DNA of 64,000 nucleotides from Actinomycetes bacterium (GCA_023460935.1 JAEWOI010000026.1:1-64000); one strand, 5' to 3'; numbered from the stretch's first letter, positions 43,529 to 52,064 are shown. Program-made: numbers and translations. The notes: generated by a model from the sequence alone, not told the origin.

Positions 43529-43543
43529 AGACGTCAGACGTCT
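43529..43543. promoter_or_regulatory. 15-bp palindrome in the TIM-barrel / phosphatase divergent region
   Basis: AGACGTCAGACGTCT is a perfect inverted repeat centred on one base, directly before the ribosome site of the TIM-barrel gene. It continues into GACGTCTAAC (43537-43546), which matches GACGTCCAAC at 44535-44544 before the permease gene in nine of ten bases. It is a candidate site for the GntR regulator. Confidence 0.65.
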
Positions 43544-43606
43544 AACGTGTGGGCCAAGAGTACGATGTCGGCACTGATCCGGCAATCCCTTTTCGAGAGG
43601 AGCCCG

Positions 43607-44473
43607 ATGTCCACCGCACTTCTGGTCAGCGACCTGGACGGCACGCTGCTGAACTCGTCGAAGTCGGTCACCCCGCGCACGGCAGAGGTGCTCAACCGCT
43701 TCATCGCCGCTGGGGGCCTGTTCTCGGTTGCGACCGCGCGGATGGCCTACGGGTGCGACCGGCTGCTGGCTCCGCTGGAGCTGCGCCTGCCCGGTGTGGT
43801 GATGAACGGCGCCGCCCTGTACTCGTTCGACACCGCCACCTATGCCGAGGTGCAGCCGCTGCCCGCGGCTGCTGCCGCCGCGGTCGGCGAGGCCGCCGCC
43901 AAGGCCGGGGCCGGGGCGTTCGTCTACGCCGTGGACGGGGGCCGGATGCGCCTCGGGCACGCCCGTACCGAGGATCTGGAGTGGACCCAGTACAACAGCC
44001 GGCGCGCTCAGGAAGCCCTGCCCCCGTTCACCCTGGTTGGGTTCGAGAACTGGGAACGGCTAGGGGAGTTGGTCTACCTGGCCGTGGTGGGCAGCGACCT
44101 GCAGCTGGCGGCGGTGCGCGAGGCTGTGGCCGGCACACCCGGCCTGTCGGCCCACCCCTACCGCAACATCTACACCGACACCGACTGCCTGGAGTTCTCC
44201 AGCACCACCGCAGGCAAGGAGGCTGCCGTGCGCAGGCTGCAGGCGCTGGTCGGTGCTGAGCGGCTGGTGGTCTTCGGTGACAACCACAACGACGTCGGCA
44301 TGATGGCCATGGCCGACCACAGCCTCGCCCCGCGCGACAGCGTGCCGGAGGCTCTGGCCGTGGCGCACGAGGTGATCGGCGGCAACGACGAGGACGGCGT
44401 CGCCGGGGCTGTGGAGCAGCATTGGCGCGACTGGCTGGCCGGCGGGGAGACCGAAAACCCGCAAAACCTGTAA
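43607..44473 (+). CDS. Cof-type HAD-IIB phosphatase
   Basis: A 288-residue haloacid-dehalogenase-superfamily phosphatase with the full set of motifs. Motif I is LVSDLDGTLL (nucleophile Asp about residue 9), motif II SVATAR, the Cof cap is in the middle, motif III is the Lys in TAGKEAAVRRL, and motif IV is FGDNHNDVGMM. Members act on sugar phosphates, FMN or other small phosphates. ATG 43607 follows GAGAGGAG. It is divergent from the TIM-barrel gene and 87 bp before the permease. The palindrome at 43529 lies in its upstream region, so it probably belongs to the same regulon. Confidence 0.9.
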   Translation: MSTALLVSDLDGTLLNSSKSVTPRTAEVLNRFIAAGGLFSVATARMAYGCDRLLAPLELRLPGVVMNGAALYSFDTATYAEVQPLPAAAAAAVGEAAAKAGAGAFVYAVDGGRMRLGHARTEDLEWTQYNSRRAQEALPPFTLVGFENWERLGELVYLAVVGSDLQLAAVREAVAGTPGLSAHPYRNIYTDTDCLEFSSTTAGKEAAVRRLQALVGAERLVVFGDNHNDVGMMAMADHSLAPRDSVPEALAVAHEVIGGNDEDGVAGAVEQHWRDWLAGGETENPQNL

Positions 44474-44484
44474 GCCGGAAACCA

Positions 44485-44544
44485 TTGCGCGTGCCCACCG
44501 GGAGTCTTACGCTTCACCTGATCGTCCAACGTTGGACGTCCAAC
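44485..44544 (+). promoter_or_regulatory. permease promoter with GntR-type operator
   Basis: TTGCGC (44485-44490) and TACGCT (44508-44513) are spaced by 17 bp. Just past the expected start lie the perfect 14-bp palindrome GTCCAACGTTGGAC (44524-44537) and the overlapping TTGGACGTCCAA (44532-44543). The GACGTCCAAC core resembles the site upstream of the TIM-barrel gene. A repressor here would block transcription of the permease gene. Confidence 0.7.
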
Positions 44545-44560
44545 AACTCTGGAGGCACGA

Positions 44561-45967
44561 GTGACTAACCAACTGGATGGTGTGCCGGGTACCGCGCATC
44601 AGAAGAACTTGAAGAAGGTCGCCGGGCCGATGCTCCTGTGGGGCATCGCCGTGGGCGCGGTGATCTCGGGCGACTACTACGGCTGGAACGCCGGCCTGGG
44701 CTTCACCGGCTACTGGGGCTACCTGGTCGCGCTGGCCATCATGGGGCTGATGTACCTGGGCCTCTCGCTGGTCATCGGTGAGCTCGGCAGCGCGATCCCG
44801 CACTCCGGCGGGGCCTACGCGTACGTCCGCACCGCCCTGGGCAAGGTCTGGGGCTACATCGCCGGCGTCAGCGTGCTGCTCGAGTTCGTGTTCTCCCCGG
44901 TCGCCGTCGCCCTCACCGTCGGTGCTTACGTCCAGGTGCTGTTCCCGAATGTCCCGATCTTGCTCAGCGCCGCCATCTGCTACGTGGTCTCGATCGTGCT
45001 GCACCTCAGCGGCGCGGCCGGGTCGATGCGCTTCGAGTTCGTGGTCACGGCCATCGCAGTGCTCGGCCTGGTGCTGTTCGCAGCCATCGGCCTGCCGAAG
45101 GTGACGCTGGAGAACATCAACGCCTACTCCGACGGGGCGATCTTCCCCAACGGCATCCCGGGCCTTTGGGCCGCACTGCCGCTGGCGGCCTGGTTCTTCT
45201 TCGCGATCGAGAGCCTCCCGATGACCGCGGAGGAGACCCGCAACCCGGCCAAGGACATGCCGCGCGCGCTGATCTGGTCCTGGCTGAGCCTTGCCGTGAT
45301 CGGTGTGGTCACGCTCACGGTCGCCTCTGGCGTCGGGGATGAGAACCTGCCCAGCGCCGCGGCCCCGCTGACCGCTGCCCTGCAGAACGTGGTGGGCGAG
45401 CAGGCCTGGATCGTGCCCACGATCGCGCTGTTCAGCCTGGTCGCCCTGCTCGCTTCCTTCCACGCCATCCTGCTCGGCTACTCCCGCCAGGTGTTCGCGC
45501 TCTCCCGCGCCGGCTACCTGCCCGAGTGGCTCTCCCAGCTGAACTCGCGCAAGGTCCCGATCTGGGCGCTGATCGTCCCCGGCATCATCGGCTTCCTGTT
45601 CTGCATCGTCGGTGACCAGTGGCTGTCCGACGCCATCCCCGTGCTGGTCACGCTGTCCGTGCTCGTGGCCGCCGTGTCCTACATGCTGATGATGATCTCC
45701 GCGATCGTGCTGCGCCGGCGCCGTCCCGACCTGCACCGGCCCTACCGGGTTCCGGGTGGGGAGTGGCTGATGTGGGTCAGCCTGGTGATCGCGTTCATCC
45801 TGATCCCGGCCTCCCTGGTGGCCTACCCGATCGCCTTCGTCGTCGGCGTCGTGGTGATCGGGCTGTTCCTCGCGTACTACTACGCGGTGGGCAGCAAGCG
45901 GGCGGGCAACCGCACCGCAGAGGAGGAACTGGCGGCCCTGGAGGCTGCCGAGGCCGAACTCGAGTAA
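44561..45967 (+). CDS. APC-superfamily permease, ethanolamine-permease-like
   Basis: A 468-residue importer with about 12 helices. The N-terminal signature GAVISGDYYGWNAGLGFTGY is close to that of ethanolamine permeases (EAT family), which are distinct from general amino-acid permeases. IGELGSAIPHSGGAYAYVRT and ALPLAAWFFFAIESLPMTAE are further APC features. It should import ethanolamine or another small amine or amino alcohol by proton or sodium coupling. GTG 44561 follows GGAGGCACGA. The cluster contains no ethanolamine ammonia-lyase or Eut shell genes, so the substrate may differ. Confidence 0.85.
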   Translation: MTNQLDGVPGTAHQKNLKKVAGPMLLWGIAVGAVISGDYYGWNAGLGFTGYWGYLVALAIMGLMYLGLSLVIGELGSAIPHSGGAYAYVRTALGKVWGYIAGVSVLLEFVFSPVAVALTVGAYVQVLFPNVPILLSAAICYVVSIVLHLSGAAGSMRFEFVVTAIAVLGLVLFAAIGLPKVTLENINAYSDGAIFPNGIPGLWAALPLAAWFFFAIESLPMTAEETRNPAKDMPRALIWSWLSLAVIGVVTLTVASGVGDENLPSAAAPLTAALQNVVGEQAWIVPTIALFSLVALLASFHAILLGYSRQVFALSRAGYLPEWLSQLNSRKVPIWALIVPGIIGFLFCIVGDQWLSDAIPVLVTLSVLVAAVSYMLMMISAIVLRRRRPDLHRPYRVPGGEWLMWVSLVIAFILIPASLVAYPIAFVVGVVVIGLFLAYYYAVGSKRAGNRTAEEELAALEAAEAELE

Positions 45968-45979
45968 CCCAACAAGCCT

Positions 45980-46008
45980 GGGATCGCCCGCCCGCCTAGC
46001 GCGATCCC
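45980..46008 (+). terminator. hairpin after the permease gene
   Basis: GGGATCGC (45980-45987) and GCGATCCC (46001-46008) form an eight-bp stem with a 13-base loop. A second stem, GGCCGGCGGTG (46022-46032) with CACCGCCGGCC (46047-46057), follows. There is no U-run, so termination may be partial. The NagD-type gene begins 28 bp after the second stem. Confidence 0.45.
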
Positions 46009-46084
46009 GGATGAAATCGGTGGCCGGCGGTGGTATGAGAGGAACACACCGCCGGCCGCCGCTCGAGTCTGTGAGGAGTGTTCG

Positions 46085-46891
46085 TTGAAACCGCGATCCT
46101 GGTACCGCGCCTACCTGTTCGACCTGGACGGGACGATCTACCTGGGCGACCACCTGCTGCCGAGCGTCCAGACCGCGCTCGCCCGCATCCGCGGACGGGG
46201 GATCCCGGTGCGGTTCCTCTCGAACAACCCGACCAAGAGCCCGGCCGATTACCTGGCCAAGCTCAACGGGCTGGGGTTGGCGGCCCAGCCGTCCGAGATC
46301 GTCAACACCCTCGTCACCACCACGTCCTGGCTGGTGGAGCACCGTCCGGGCGCGAAGGTCTTCCCGATCGGGGAGCAACCACTGGCCGATGCCCTGGCCG
46401 CGGCGGGCATCGAGGTCACCGACGACCCGGCCCAGATCGACATCGTGCTGGCCAGCTACGACCGCGGCTTCACCTACCGCAAGCTGCAGATCGCCTTCGA
46501 CGCGCTGTGGTTCCACAAGCGGGCGGTGCTGATGTCGACCAACCCCGACCGGTACTGCCCCTTCCCCGGCGGCCGCGGTGAGCCCGACGCTGCGAGCATC
46601 GTCGCGGCGATCGAGGCCTGCACCGGGGTGACCTGCGAGCGCACCTTCGGCAAGCCCTCCCGCCAGATGCTGGAGGTGATCATGCACGACCTGGGCGCAC
46701 CGCTGGATGCCGCGGTGATGGTGGGCGACCGGCTGATGACCGACATCGCGATGGCGCGCCGGGCCGGGATGGACGCAGCCCTCGTGCTCACCGGCGACTC
46801 GCGGCGCGAGGAGATCGAAGCCCTGCCCCCGGAGGAGCGCCCCACCTGGGTGCTCGAGGAGCTCAACGACCTGCTGCCGGACGTGGGGTAG
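46085..46891 (+). CDS. HAD-IIA phosphatase, NagD/AraL type
   Basis: A 268-residue phosphatase. Motif I is YLFDLDGTIYLGD (nucleophile about residue 14), motif II FLSNNPTKS, motif III the Lys in FGKPSRQMLEVI, and motif IV MVGDRLMTDIAMARRAG. This is the NagD family, which contains AraL and glycerol-phosphate phosphatases. TTG 46085 follows GAGGAG and gives a normal N-terminus. In B. subtilis AraL and AraM (glycerol-1-phosphate dehydrogenase) sit in one sugar operon. Here members of both families are again close, which supports a shared role on triose or polyol phosphates. Confidence 0.88.
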   Translation: MKPRSWYRAYLFDLDGTIYLGDHLLPSVQTALARIRGRGIPVRFLSNNPTKSPADYLAKLNGLGLAAQPSEIVNTLVTTTSWLVEHRPGAKVFPIGEQPLADALAAAGIEVTDDPAQIDIVLASYDRGFTYRKLQIAFDALWFHKRAVLMSTNPDRYCPFPGGRGEPDAASIVAAIEACTGVTCERTFGKPSRQMLEVIMHDLGAPLDAAVMVGDRLMTDIAMARRAGMDAALVLTGDSRREEIEALPPEERPTWVLEELNDLLPDVG

Positions 46892-46909
46892 CGGCGGGCG
46901 GGACGCCGC

Positions 46910-47674
46910 TCAGTCCCGGCTGCGGACCAGCGCCCTGGCGATCGCGCGGCGCAGGCCGCCGGGCGCCACCCACAGCCCGGCCCGCGCCACCCGCCAGCGC
47001 CTGGCCGGGATGCTGATCACCCGGCCCGCCTCAGCGTCGCGCAGGCCCTTCTCCGCAACCCGGTCGGCCTCCACCCAAACCCACTCCGGGATTGAACCGG
47101 TGCGGATGCCGGCGCGCTCGTGGAACTCCGTGCGGACCCAGCCCGGGCAGACGGCAGTGACCGTCACCCCGGTGCCGTGCAGTTCGTTCGACAGGCCCTC
47201 GGAGTACGCCCGTACCCATGCCTTGATCGCCGAGTAGTGGCCCTGGGAGATCCAGCTGGCCAGGGAGGAGATGTTGATGATCCGGCCCTGTCCGCGCTTG
47301 CGCATCGCCCGGGCCGCGGCGCCACCAAGGACGAGGACCGCGTAGCACATCACGTCCAGCGCCCGGCGGTGGGCGGCGACGTCGGGGTCGGCGAGCTTCA
47401 CGTGGAGCCCGAAGCCGGCGTTGTTCACCAGGAGGTCCACCGGTGCCGACTCGTCCTCCAGCCGCACCGCCACCCGGGCCAGGTCGGACGGATCACCCAG
47501 GTCGGCGGGCAGCACCTCGACCGAGACACCGTGTGCCCGCTCCAGTTCCGCGGCCGTGGCGGCCAAGCGGTCCGTGTCCCTGGAGACGAGCACCAGGTCG
47601 CTGCCCCGCGCGGCCAGGGCACGCGCGAAGGCAGCGCCGATGCCGGCGGTCGGACCGGTGATGAGAGCACGCAT
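46910..47674 (-). CDS. short-chain dehydrogenase/reductase
   Basis: A 254-residue classical SDR. The cofactor motif is ITGPTAGIGAAFARAL (TGxxxGIG), NNAGF follows, and the catalytic Ser-Tyr-Lys is INISSLASW with YSAIKAW. The C-terminal 30 residues are basic and hydrophobic (RRWRVARAGLWVAPGGLRRA), suggesting membrane contact as in lipid-related SDRs. ATG 47674 gives the proper N-terminus and lies seven bases after TAGAGT, so the message may be leaderless. It converges on the HAD gene (18 bp between stops). The substrate is unknown. Confidence 0.88.
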   Translation of the reverse strand: MRALITGPTAGIGAAFARALAARGSDLVLVSRDTDRLAATAAELERAHGVSVEVLPADLGDPSDLARVAVRLEDESAPVDLLVNNAGFGLHVKLADPDVAAHRRALDVMCYAVLVLGGAAARAMRKRGQGRIINISSLASWISQGHYSAIKAWVRAYSEGLSNELHGTGVTVTAVCPGWVRTEFHERAGIRTGSIPEWVWVEADRVAEKGLRDAEAGRVISIPARRWRVARAGLWVAPGGLRRAIARALVRSRD

Positions 47675-47852
47675 GCCGGGCACTCTAGCCAACCCTCCCG
47701 GCGGGCCGTTGCCCATCCGGAGCGGCTTGCCAACCTCGCAGAACTGCGCAACCGGCGACGGCCGGTTCCTTAGTTACGGCACCGTAGGCTGGCTGCACTG
47801 TTCTGGAGTCGCCGCCCGGCCGTTCCCGAAGGAACGGTTGGAAGGTAATCAC

Positions 47853-48962
47853 ATGTCGACAGCCATCATGGCCGACCCCCCGGTCCGTGCCGCCCGCAGT
47901 GAGGCGGTCCGCGCCGAACTCGCCAAGCGAACCCACAGCTTCACCGAACTCGCCCACGCCGTGCGCACAGCCGGCCTGAACGGCCGCACCCGCTGGTTCT
48001 ACGCAGCGGTCCTCGCCGGCCTGGTCGCTGCGCTCGGCGGCTCGTTCACGGGCCTGGTGCTGCTGGGCGACTCCTGGTTCCAGTTGCTGATCGCCGCGAC
48101 GCTCGGCATCATCTTCACCCAGTTCGCGTTCGTCGGGCACGAGGCTTCCCATCGCCAGGTGCTCACCTCCGGCAAGGCGAACGACCACCTCGGCCGGGTG
48201 CTCGCCGCCTTCTTCGTCGGCATCAGCTACGCGTGGTGGATGAACAAGCACACCCGCCACCACGGCAACCCGAACAAGGTCGGCAAGGATCCCGACATCG
48301 CGCTCGGCAACGTCGCCTTCACCGCGGAGGACGCAGCCACGACCAGCGGGTTCCGGGCCTGGCTGGTGCGCCGCCAGGGCTGGCTGTTCTTCCCGCTGCT
48401 GTTCCTGGTGGGCATCGACCTGCACCAGGAGTCGATCCGCGACCTGTTCACGCGCCGCGGCGTCCAGGGCCGCTGGCTCGAACTGGCGCTGATCACAGCT
48501 CGCTCGGCGGCCTACCTCGGGGTGCTGTTCTGGCTGCTGCCGGTGGGCATGGCCTTCGCCTTCCTCGGCGTGCAGCTGGCAGTGTTCGGCTTCTACATGG
48601 GGGCCAGCTTCGCCCCCAACCACATCGCGATGCCGATCGTGCCCCATGACTCCCGGCTGGACTTCCTCGACAAGCAGGTGCTTACCTCACGCAACGTGGC
48701 CGGGGGCTGGTGGATGACCGCGCTGATGGGCGGCCTGAACTACCAGATCGAGCACCACCTGTTCCCGAGCATGCCGCGCCCACACCTCTTCCGGGCGCGC
48801 CGGTTGGTGCGCGACCACTGCCGTGAGCACGGCGTGCCCTACACCGAGACGGGGTTGTTCGAAGCGCTGGCGATCGTCGTGCGGTACCTGAACCAGGTGG
48901 GCCTGGGCGCCCAACGCAGTGGCTTCCGCTGCCCGGCGGCCGCCGGCATGGGGCGACCCTGA
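47853..48962 (+). CDS. membrane fatty-acid desaturase
   Basis: A 369-residue diiron acyl desaturase. The three histidine boxes are HEASH (about residue 95), HTRHH (about 133) and QIEHHLFP (about 302), the last being the QxxHH form of front-end and linoleoyl-CoA-type desaturases. Helices flank the boxes. No cytochrome b5 domain is fused, so an external electron donor is needed. ATG 47853 follows GGAAGG. It raises membrane fluidity; the cold-shock gene nearby suggests a cold-adaptation context, though the two are not in one operon. Confidence 0.92.
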   Translation: MSTAIMADPPVRAARSEAVRAELAKRTHSFTELAHAVRTAGLNGRTRWFYAAVLAGLVAALGGSFTGLVLLGDSWFQLLIAATLGIIFTQFAFVGHEASHRQVLTSGKANDHLGRVLAAFFVGISYAWWMNKHTRHHGNPNKVGKDPDIALGNVAFTAEDAATTSGFRAWLVRRQGWLFFPLLFLVGIDLHQESIRDLFTRRGVQGRWLELALITARSAAYLGVLFWLLPVGMAFAFLGVQLAVFGFYMGASFAPNHIAMPIVPHDSRLDFLDKQVLTSRNVAGGWWMTALMGGLNYQIEHHLFPSMPRPHLFRARRLVRDHCREHGVPYTETGLFEALAIVVRYLNQVGLGAQRSGFRCPAAAGMGRP

Positions 48963-49511
48963 CGCGCCCGGCCCGGCCGGCCGGCGCCGGCGGGAGCGCA
49001 CAGCTGGTACAGTTGGGCACTGCACCACTGGTGCCCACAGACCAACTCGCGCATTTCGAGAACGCGCCCGGCCGACAGCCACCGCTGAACCTGCGGAGCC
49101 GCCGGGCCCGCGCCGAAGAGCGCAGCCCAGGTCCGGCACGGCTCCCGGCCGGCGGATTTCCTACGACGAATCGACTCGACAATCACCATCGCAACACCCA
49201 GCCACAGCGCTCTCACCTGGCGCCAGTCGGCCCGCGACCTGCACGCAGCGACCCTCGACGGGGAGTTCGCCGGCTACATCGCCCGTAGCGGCGAACGCCA
49301 CCTCCTGCACGGACGACTCGCCCAACCGTTGGGCGACTACCCGACGCTGGCACGGGCCAAGGCCGCGCTGCGCCCCACCGGCCGCGCGCCCGAACCCGTC
49401 CGGCGTCGCTCGCAGCGCTCCGCGCTGTCATCCAAGGATCCCCGCACCGGCGTCGCCGTTGCGGTAAACCGAACCGCACCGTGCGGTTCACGTAGTAGAA
49501 GGAATACCGAC
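48963..49511 (+). other. 549-bp leader of the cold-shock gene with an open frame lacking a start
   Basis: From about 49182 a frame reads TIATPSHSALTWRQSARDLH then AATLDGEFAGYIARSGERHL and LGDYPTLARAKAALRP. This looks protein-like and recalls small actinobacterial proteins found next to cold-shock genes. It has no ATG, GTG or TTG at its beginning (ATC at 49182 stands where ATG would be expected), and it runs without a stop into the cold-shock gene in the same frame. It may be a decayed gene or start at a rare codon. The hairpin GAACCGCA / TGCGGTTC (49471-49478, 49482-49489) lies just before the ribosome site. The first 200 bases hold nothing that I recognise. Confidence 0.4.
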
Positions 49512-49715
49512 ATGGCCACTGGCACTGTCAAATGGTTCAACTCCGACAAGGGCTTCGGCTTCATCGCCCCGGCTGACGGCAGCGCCGACGTGTTCGCGCA
49601 CTTCAGCGCCATCACTGGCACCGGCCGCCGCGACCTTTACGAGGGCCAGCAGGTCGAGTTCGACACCGAGCGCGGCCAGAAGGGCCTTCAGGCCACCAAC
49701 ATCCGGGCGCTCTGA
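49512..49715 (+). CDS. cspA: cold-shock protein
   Basis: A 67-residue OB-fold RNA chaperone. It has GTVKWFNSDKGFGFI (with RNP-1 KGFGFI) and VFAHFSAI (RNP-2, where VFVHF is usual), then EGQQVEFDTERGQKGLQA. It melts secondary structure in mRNA at low temperature. ATG 49512 follows GAAGGA. The DEAD-box helicase gene begins 90 bp later in the same direction; the pairing with an RNA helicase is a common cold-response arrangement. The long foldable leader suggests post-transcriptional control. Confidence 0.95.
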   Translation: MATGTVKWFNSDKGFGFIAPADGSADVFAHFSAITGTGRRDLYEGQQVEFDTERGQKGLQATNIRAL

Positions 49716-49804
49716 CGCGGGTGCGTCCGCGGCGCGGCGGCCGAGCTGCTGCCGCGCCCGGACGCCTGGCCGAGCGACCCTCCCTTTCGAAAGCAGACAA
49801 CTAC

Positions 49805-51259
49805 TTGTCCAATCCCGACTTCACCCGGCAGTCCTTCGCTGCCCTGGGTGTTCCCTCAAGGCTCGTCGACCCGCTGATGCAGGCCGGCATCCTGAGCCCG
49901 TTCCCGATCCAGCAGGCCACCCTGCCCGACACGCTCGCCGGTAGCGACGTGCTCGGCCGCGGCCGCACCGGATCAGGCAAGACCCTTGCGTTCGCGTTGC
50001 CCCTGGTGGCCCGCGTCGGCGGGCTCGTGCCTTCGGCGAACTCCCGCCCCACCCAGCCCGGACGGCCGCGCGGGCTGGTGCTCGCCCCGACCCGTGAGCT
50101 GGCCAACCAGATCCTGGCCACGGTAGAGCCACTGGCCACCGCAGCCGGCCTGAAGGTGATGACGATCTTCGGCGGGGTGAACCAGACCCGCCAGGTGCAG
50201 CAGCTGCGCCGCGGCACCGACCTGGTCGTGGCCACCCCCGGCCGGCTGGAGGACCTGATGGCCCAGGGCCACGTCCGCCTCGACGCGGTGGCGGTGACCG
50301 TCATCGACGAGGCCGACCACATGGCCGATCTCGGCTTCCTTCCCGGGGTCACCCGGATCCTCGCCGCCACGCCTGCCGGCGGCCAGCGCCTGCTGTTCTC
50401 GGCCACCCTGGACTCCGGGGTGGACAAGCTCGTCAAGCGCTTCCTCAGCGCCCCGCTGGTGCACAGCGTGGACAGCGCGGAGTCCCCGGTCGCAGAACTC
50501 ACCCACCACGTCTTCCTCGTGGGTGACGCGACGCAGAAGCGTCAGGTGGTGCGCCAGCTGGCCGGTGGCACCGGGCGCCGGCTGCTGTTCACCCGCACCA
50601 AGCACCAGGCCCGCAAACTGGCCAGGGAACTCACCGCGGACGGCGTGCCTGCGGTGGAGCTGCACGGCAACCTGTCCCAGAACGCCCGCGAGCGTGGCCT
50701 GCAGGCCTTCGCCTCGGGGCAGGTGAGGGTGATGGTGGCCACCGACATCGCCGCGCGCGGCATCCACGTCGACGGTATCGACCTGGTCGTGCACGTCGAC
50801 CCGCCCGCAGAGCACAAGGCCTACCTGCACCGCTCCGGGCGGACCGCCCGGGCCGGCACCGACGGTGACGTGATCACCCTGGTGCTGCCGGAGCAGCGCC
50901 GCGACTTCACTGCCCTGGCCAAGGCAGCCAAGATCAGCGCAGCACCCGCACCGGTGCGCGCAGGGGATGCCCGGGTGGTCGAGCTCACCGGCAGGCAGGC
51001 CGCGATCGTGGCGCCCGCGGACGCACCTGCTGCGGCGGCGCGGAAGGGTACTGCCGATGCGGCCGGGCCCCGTCCGGACTCGTCGCGGCGCCGCTCCGGG
51101 CAGCCCGGGAAGGCCCGGTCAGCCGCTCCCGCGGGCGGGCGGAACCGGCTCGCCGGGGTGCGCCCGGCAGGCTCCCGCTCCGACGCAGTGGTGCAGCTGT
51201 CGAAGCAGGGCAGCAGGCGGCGCCCCTCCGGTCGGCGACCGGTGCGGCTCTCGGCCTGA
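49805..51259 (+). CDS. DEAD-box RNA helicase
   Basis: A 484-residue ATP-dependent RNA helicase. The motifs in order are Q-motif region FPIQQATLP, I GRTGSGKT (AxTGSGKT is usual), Ia PTRELA, GG, TPGR, II VIDEADHMADLGF, III SAT, IV LLFTRTKHQA, V ATDIAARGIHV and VI HRSGRTARAG. A 100-residue basic, Ala/Arg/Ser-rich tail probably binds RNA. TTG 49805 (LSNPDFTRQSFAALG) matches the family N-terminus; GTG 49721 would add 28 low-complexity residues. It acts with the cold-shock protein upstream. Confidence 0.92.
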   Translation: MSNPDFTRQSFAALGVPSRLVDPLMQAGILSPFPIQQATLPDTLAGSDVLGRGRTGSGKTLAFALPLVARVGGLVPSANSRPTQPGRPRGLVLAPTRELANQILATVEPLATAAGLKVMTIFGGVNQTRQVQQLRRGTDLVVATPGRLEDLMAQGHVRLDAVAVTVIDEADHMADLGFLPGVTRILAATPAGGQRLLFSATLDSGVDKLVKRFLSAPLVHSVDSAESPVAELTHHVFLVGDATQKRQVVRQLAGGTGRRLLFTRTKHQARKLARELTADGVPAVELHGNLSQNARERGLQAFASGQVRVMVATDIAARGIHVDGIDLVVHVDPPAEHKAYLHRSGRTARAGTDGDVITLVLPEQRRDFTALAKAAKISAAPAPVRAGDARVVELTGRQAAIVAPADAPAAAARKGTADAAGPRPDSSRRRSGQPGKARSAAPAGGRNRLAGVRPAGSRSDAVVQLSKQGSRRRPSGRRPVRLSA

Positions 51260-51283
51260 CCGGGGCCGAGTACCGAGCACAAC

Positions 51284-51315
51284 GCAGAAGCCACCGGTAA
51301 CCCGGTGGCTTCTGC
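51284..51315. terminator. bidirectional terminator between helicase and TspO genes
   Basis: GCAGAAGCCACCGG (51284-51297) and CCGGTGGCTTCTGC (51302-51315) form a perfect 14-bp stem with a TAAC loop. GGTTTCGTT follows, and an outer CACAACG / CGTTGTG pair can extend it. It lies between converging genes and can work in both directions. Confidence 0.85.
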
Positions 51316-51344
51316 GGTTTCGTTGTGGGGTCGGCCGAGAAGCG

Positions 51345-51881
51345 CTACCGGCCGGAGCGCTCGCGGTTGCGGAACCACAGCACCGCGGACAAAAGGGTCG
51401 CGAAGGCCGTCCACAGCGCGTAGGGCAGCAGTGCCCGGCCGAAGCGCCGCTCGACCCGGCCGGCCCGCCGCGCGAGCCGGGCGCTGCTGGCGGCAAGGAC
51501 GCCGGCGCCGATGGTCGCGGCCCCCAGGTTGTGGGCGCGGAAGAAGAGCCAGCTCCAGCCGCCGTTGAGCGCGAGGTTGCGGGTCAGCGCCCTGCGGTAG
51601 TCGTCAGCCTCCTCGTGTTCACCGCGACGCTCCAGCTCGTTCAGCACCGCTGTGGAGGCTGCGGCGATCATTGCGTAGAGCGCCGTCCACACGATGGGGA
51701 AGGCCGCCGACGGGGGCTGCCAGGAGGGTTTGTCCAGCTTGGCGTACCAGCGTCCGTCCGGGTCGGTCGCCAGCGATCCGGCCAGCGCGGCAGCACCGAC
51801 CCGGCCGGCGGACCCGGCCAGGTTCCGGCGGCGATGCACGTGTCGCCGCGGGGGAGCGAAGGGATCTGCTTCGAGGTTCAT
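51345..51881 (-). CDS. TspO/MBR-family membrane protein
   Basis: A 178-residue tryptophan-rich sensory protein with five helices. The family signature is WYAKLDKPSWQPPSAAFPIV then WTALYAMIAAAS, followed by LNGGWSWLFFRAHNLG and LPYALWTAFATLLSAVLWF. TspO binds porphyrins, haem and cholesterol-like ligands and is linked to stress and tetrapyrrole handling. ATG 51881 has AAGGAGA upstream. The N-terminal 30 residues are basic and longer than in most members. Confidence 0.9.
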   Translation of the reverse strand: MNLEADPFAPPRRHVHRRRNLAGSAGRVGAAALAGSLATDPDGRWYAKLDKPSWQPPSAAFPIVWTALYAMIAAASTAVLNELERRGEHEEADDYRRALTRNLALNGGWSWLFFRAHNLGAATIGAGVLAASSARLARRAGRVERRFGRALLPYALWTAFATLLSAVLWFRNRERSGR

Positions 51882-52064
51882 GGCGTCTCCTTACCCACCC
51901 AAGCCTGTCACTTCCGCAGCGGGCGCACAGGCGGTGCGCCGCGGCCGTGCCCGGACGGTCGAATCGATCCCGGCGCCGGTGGGTACGGGGTCTGGACGGA
52001 TCCGCCGAAGGCAGGCGGAGCATGCTCCCGGGGAGCCGGGGACTGATGCGAAGGAGTTCGAGCG

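Noticed and set aside
44561..45967. Ethanolamine utilisation (eut) locus
   Set aside because: Only the permease fits; no ammonia-lyase, shell or aldehyde dehydrogenase genes are present.
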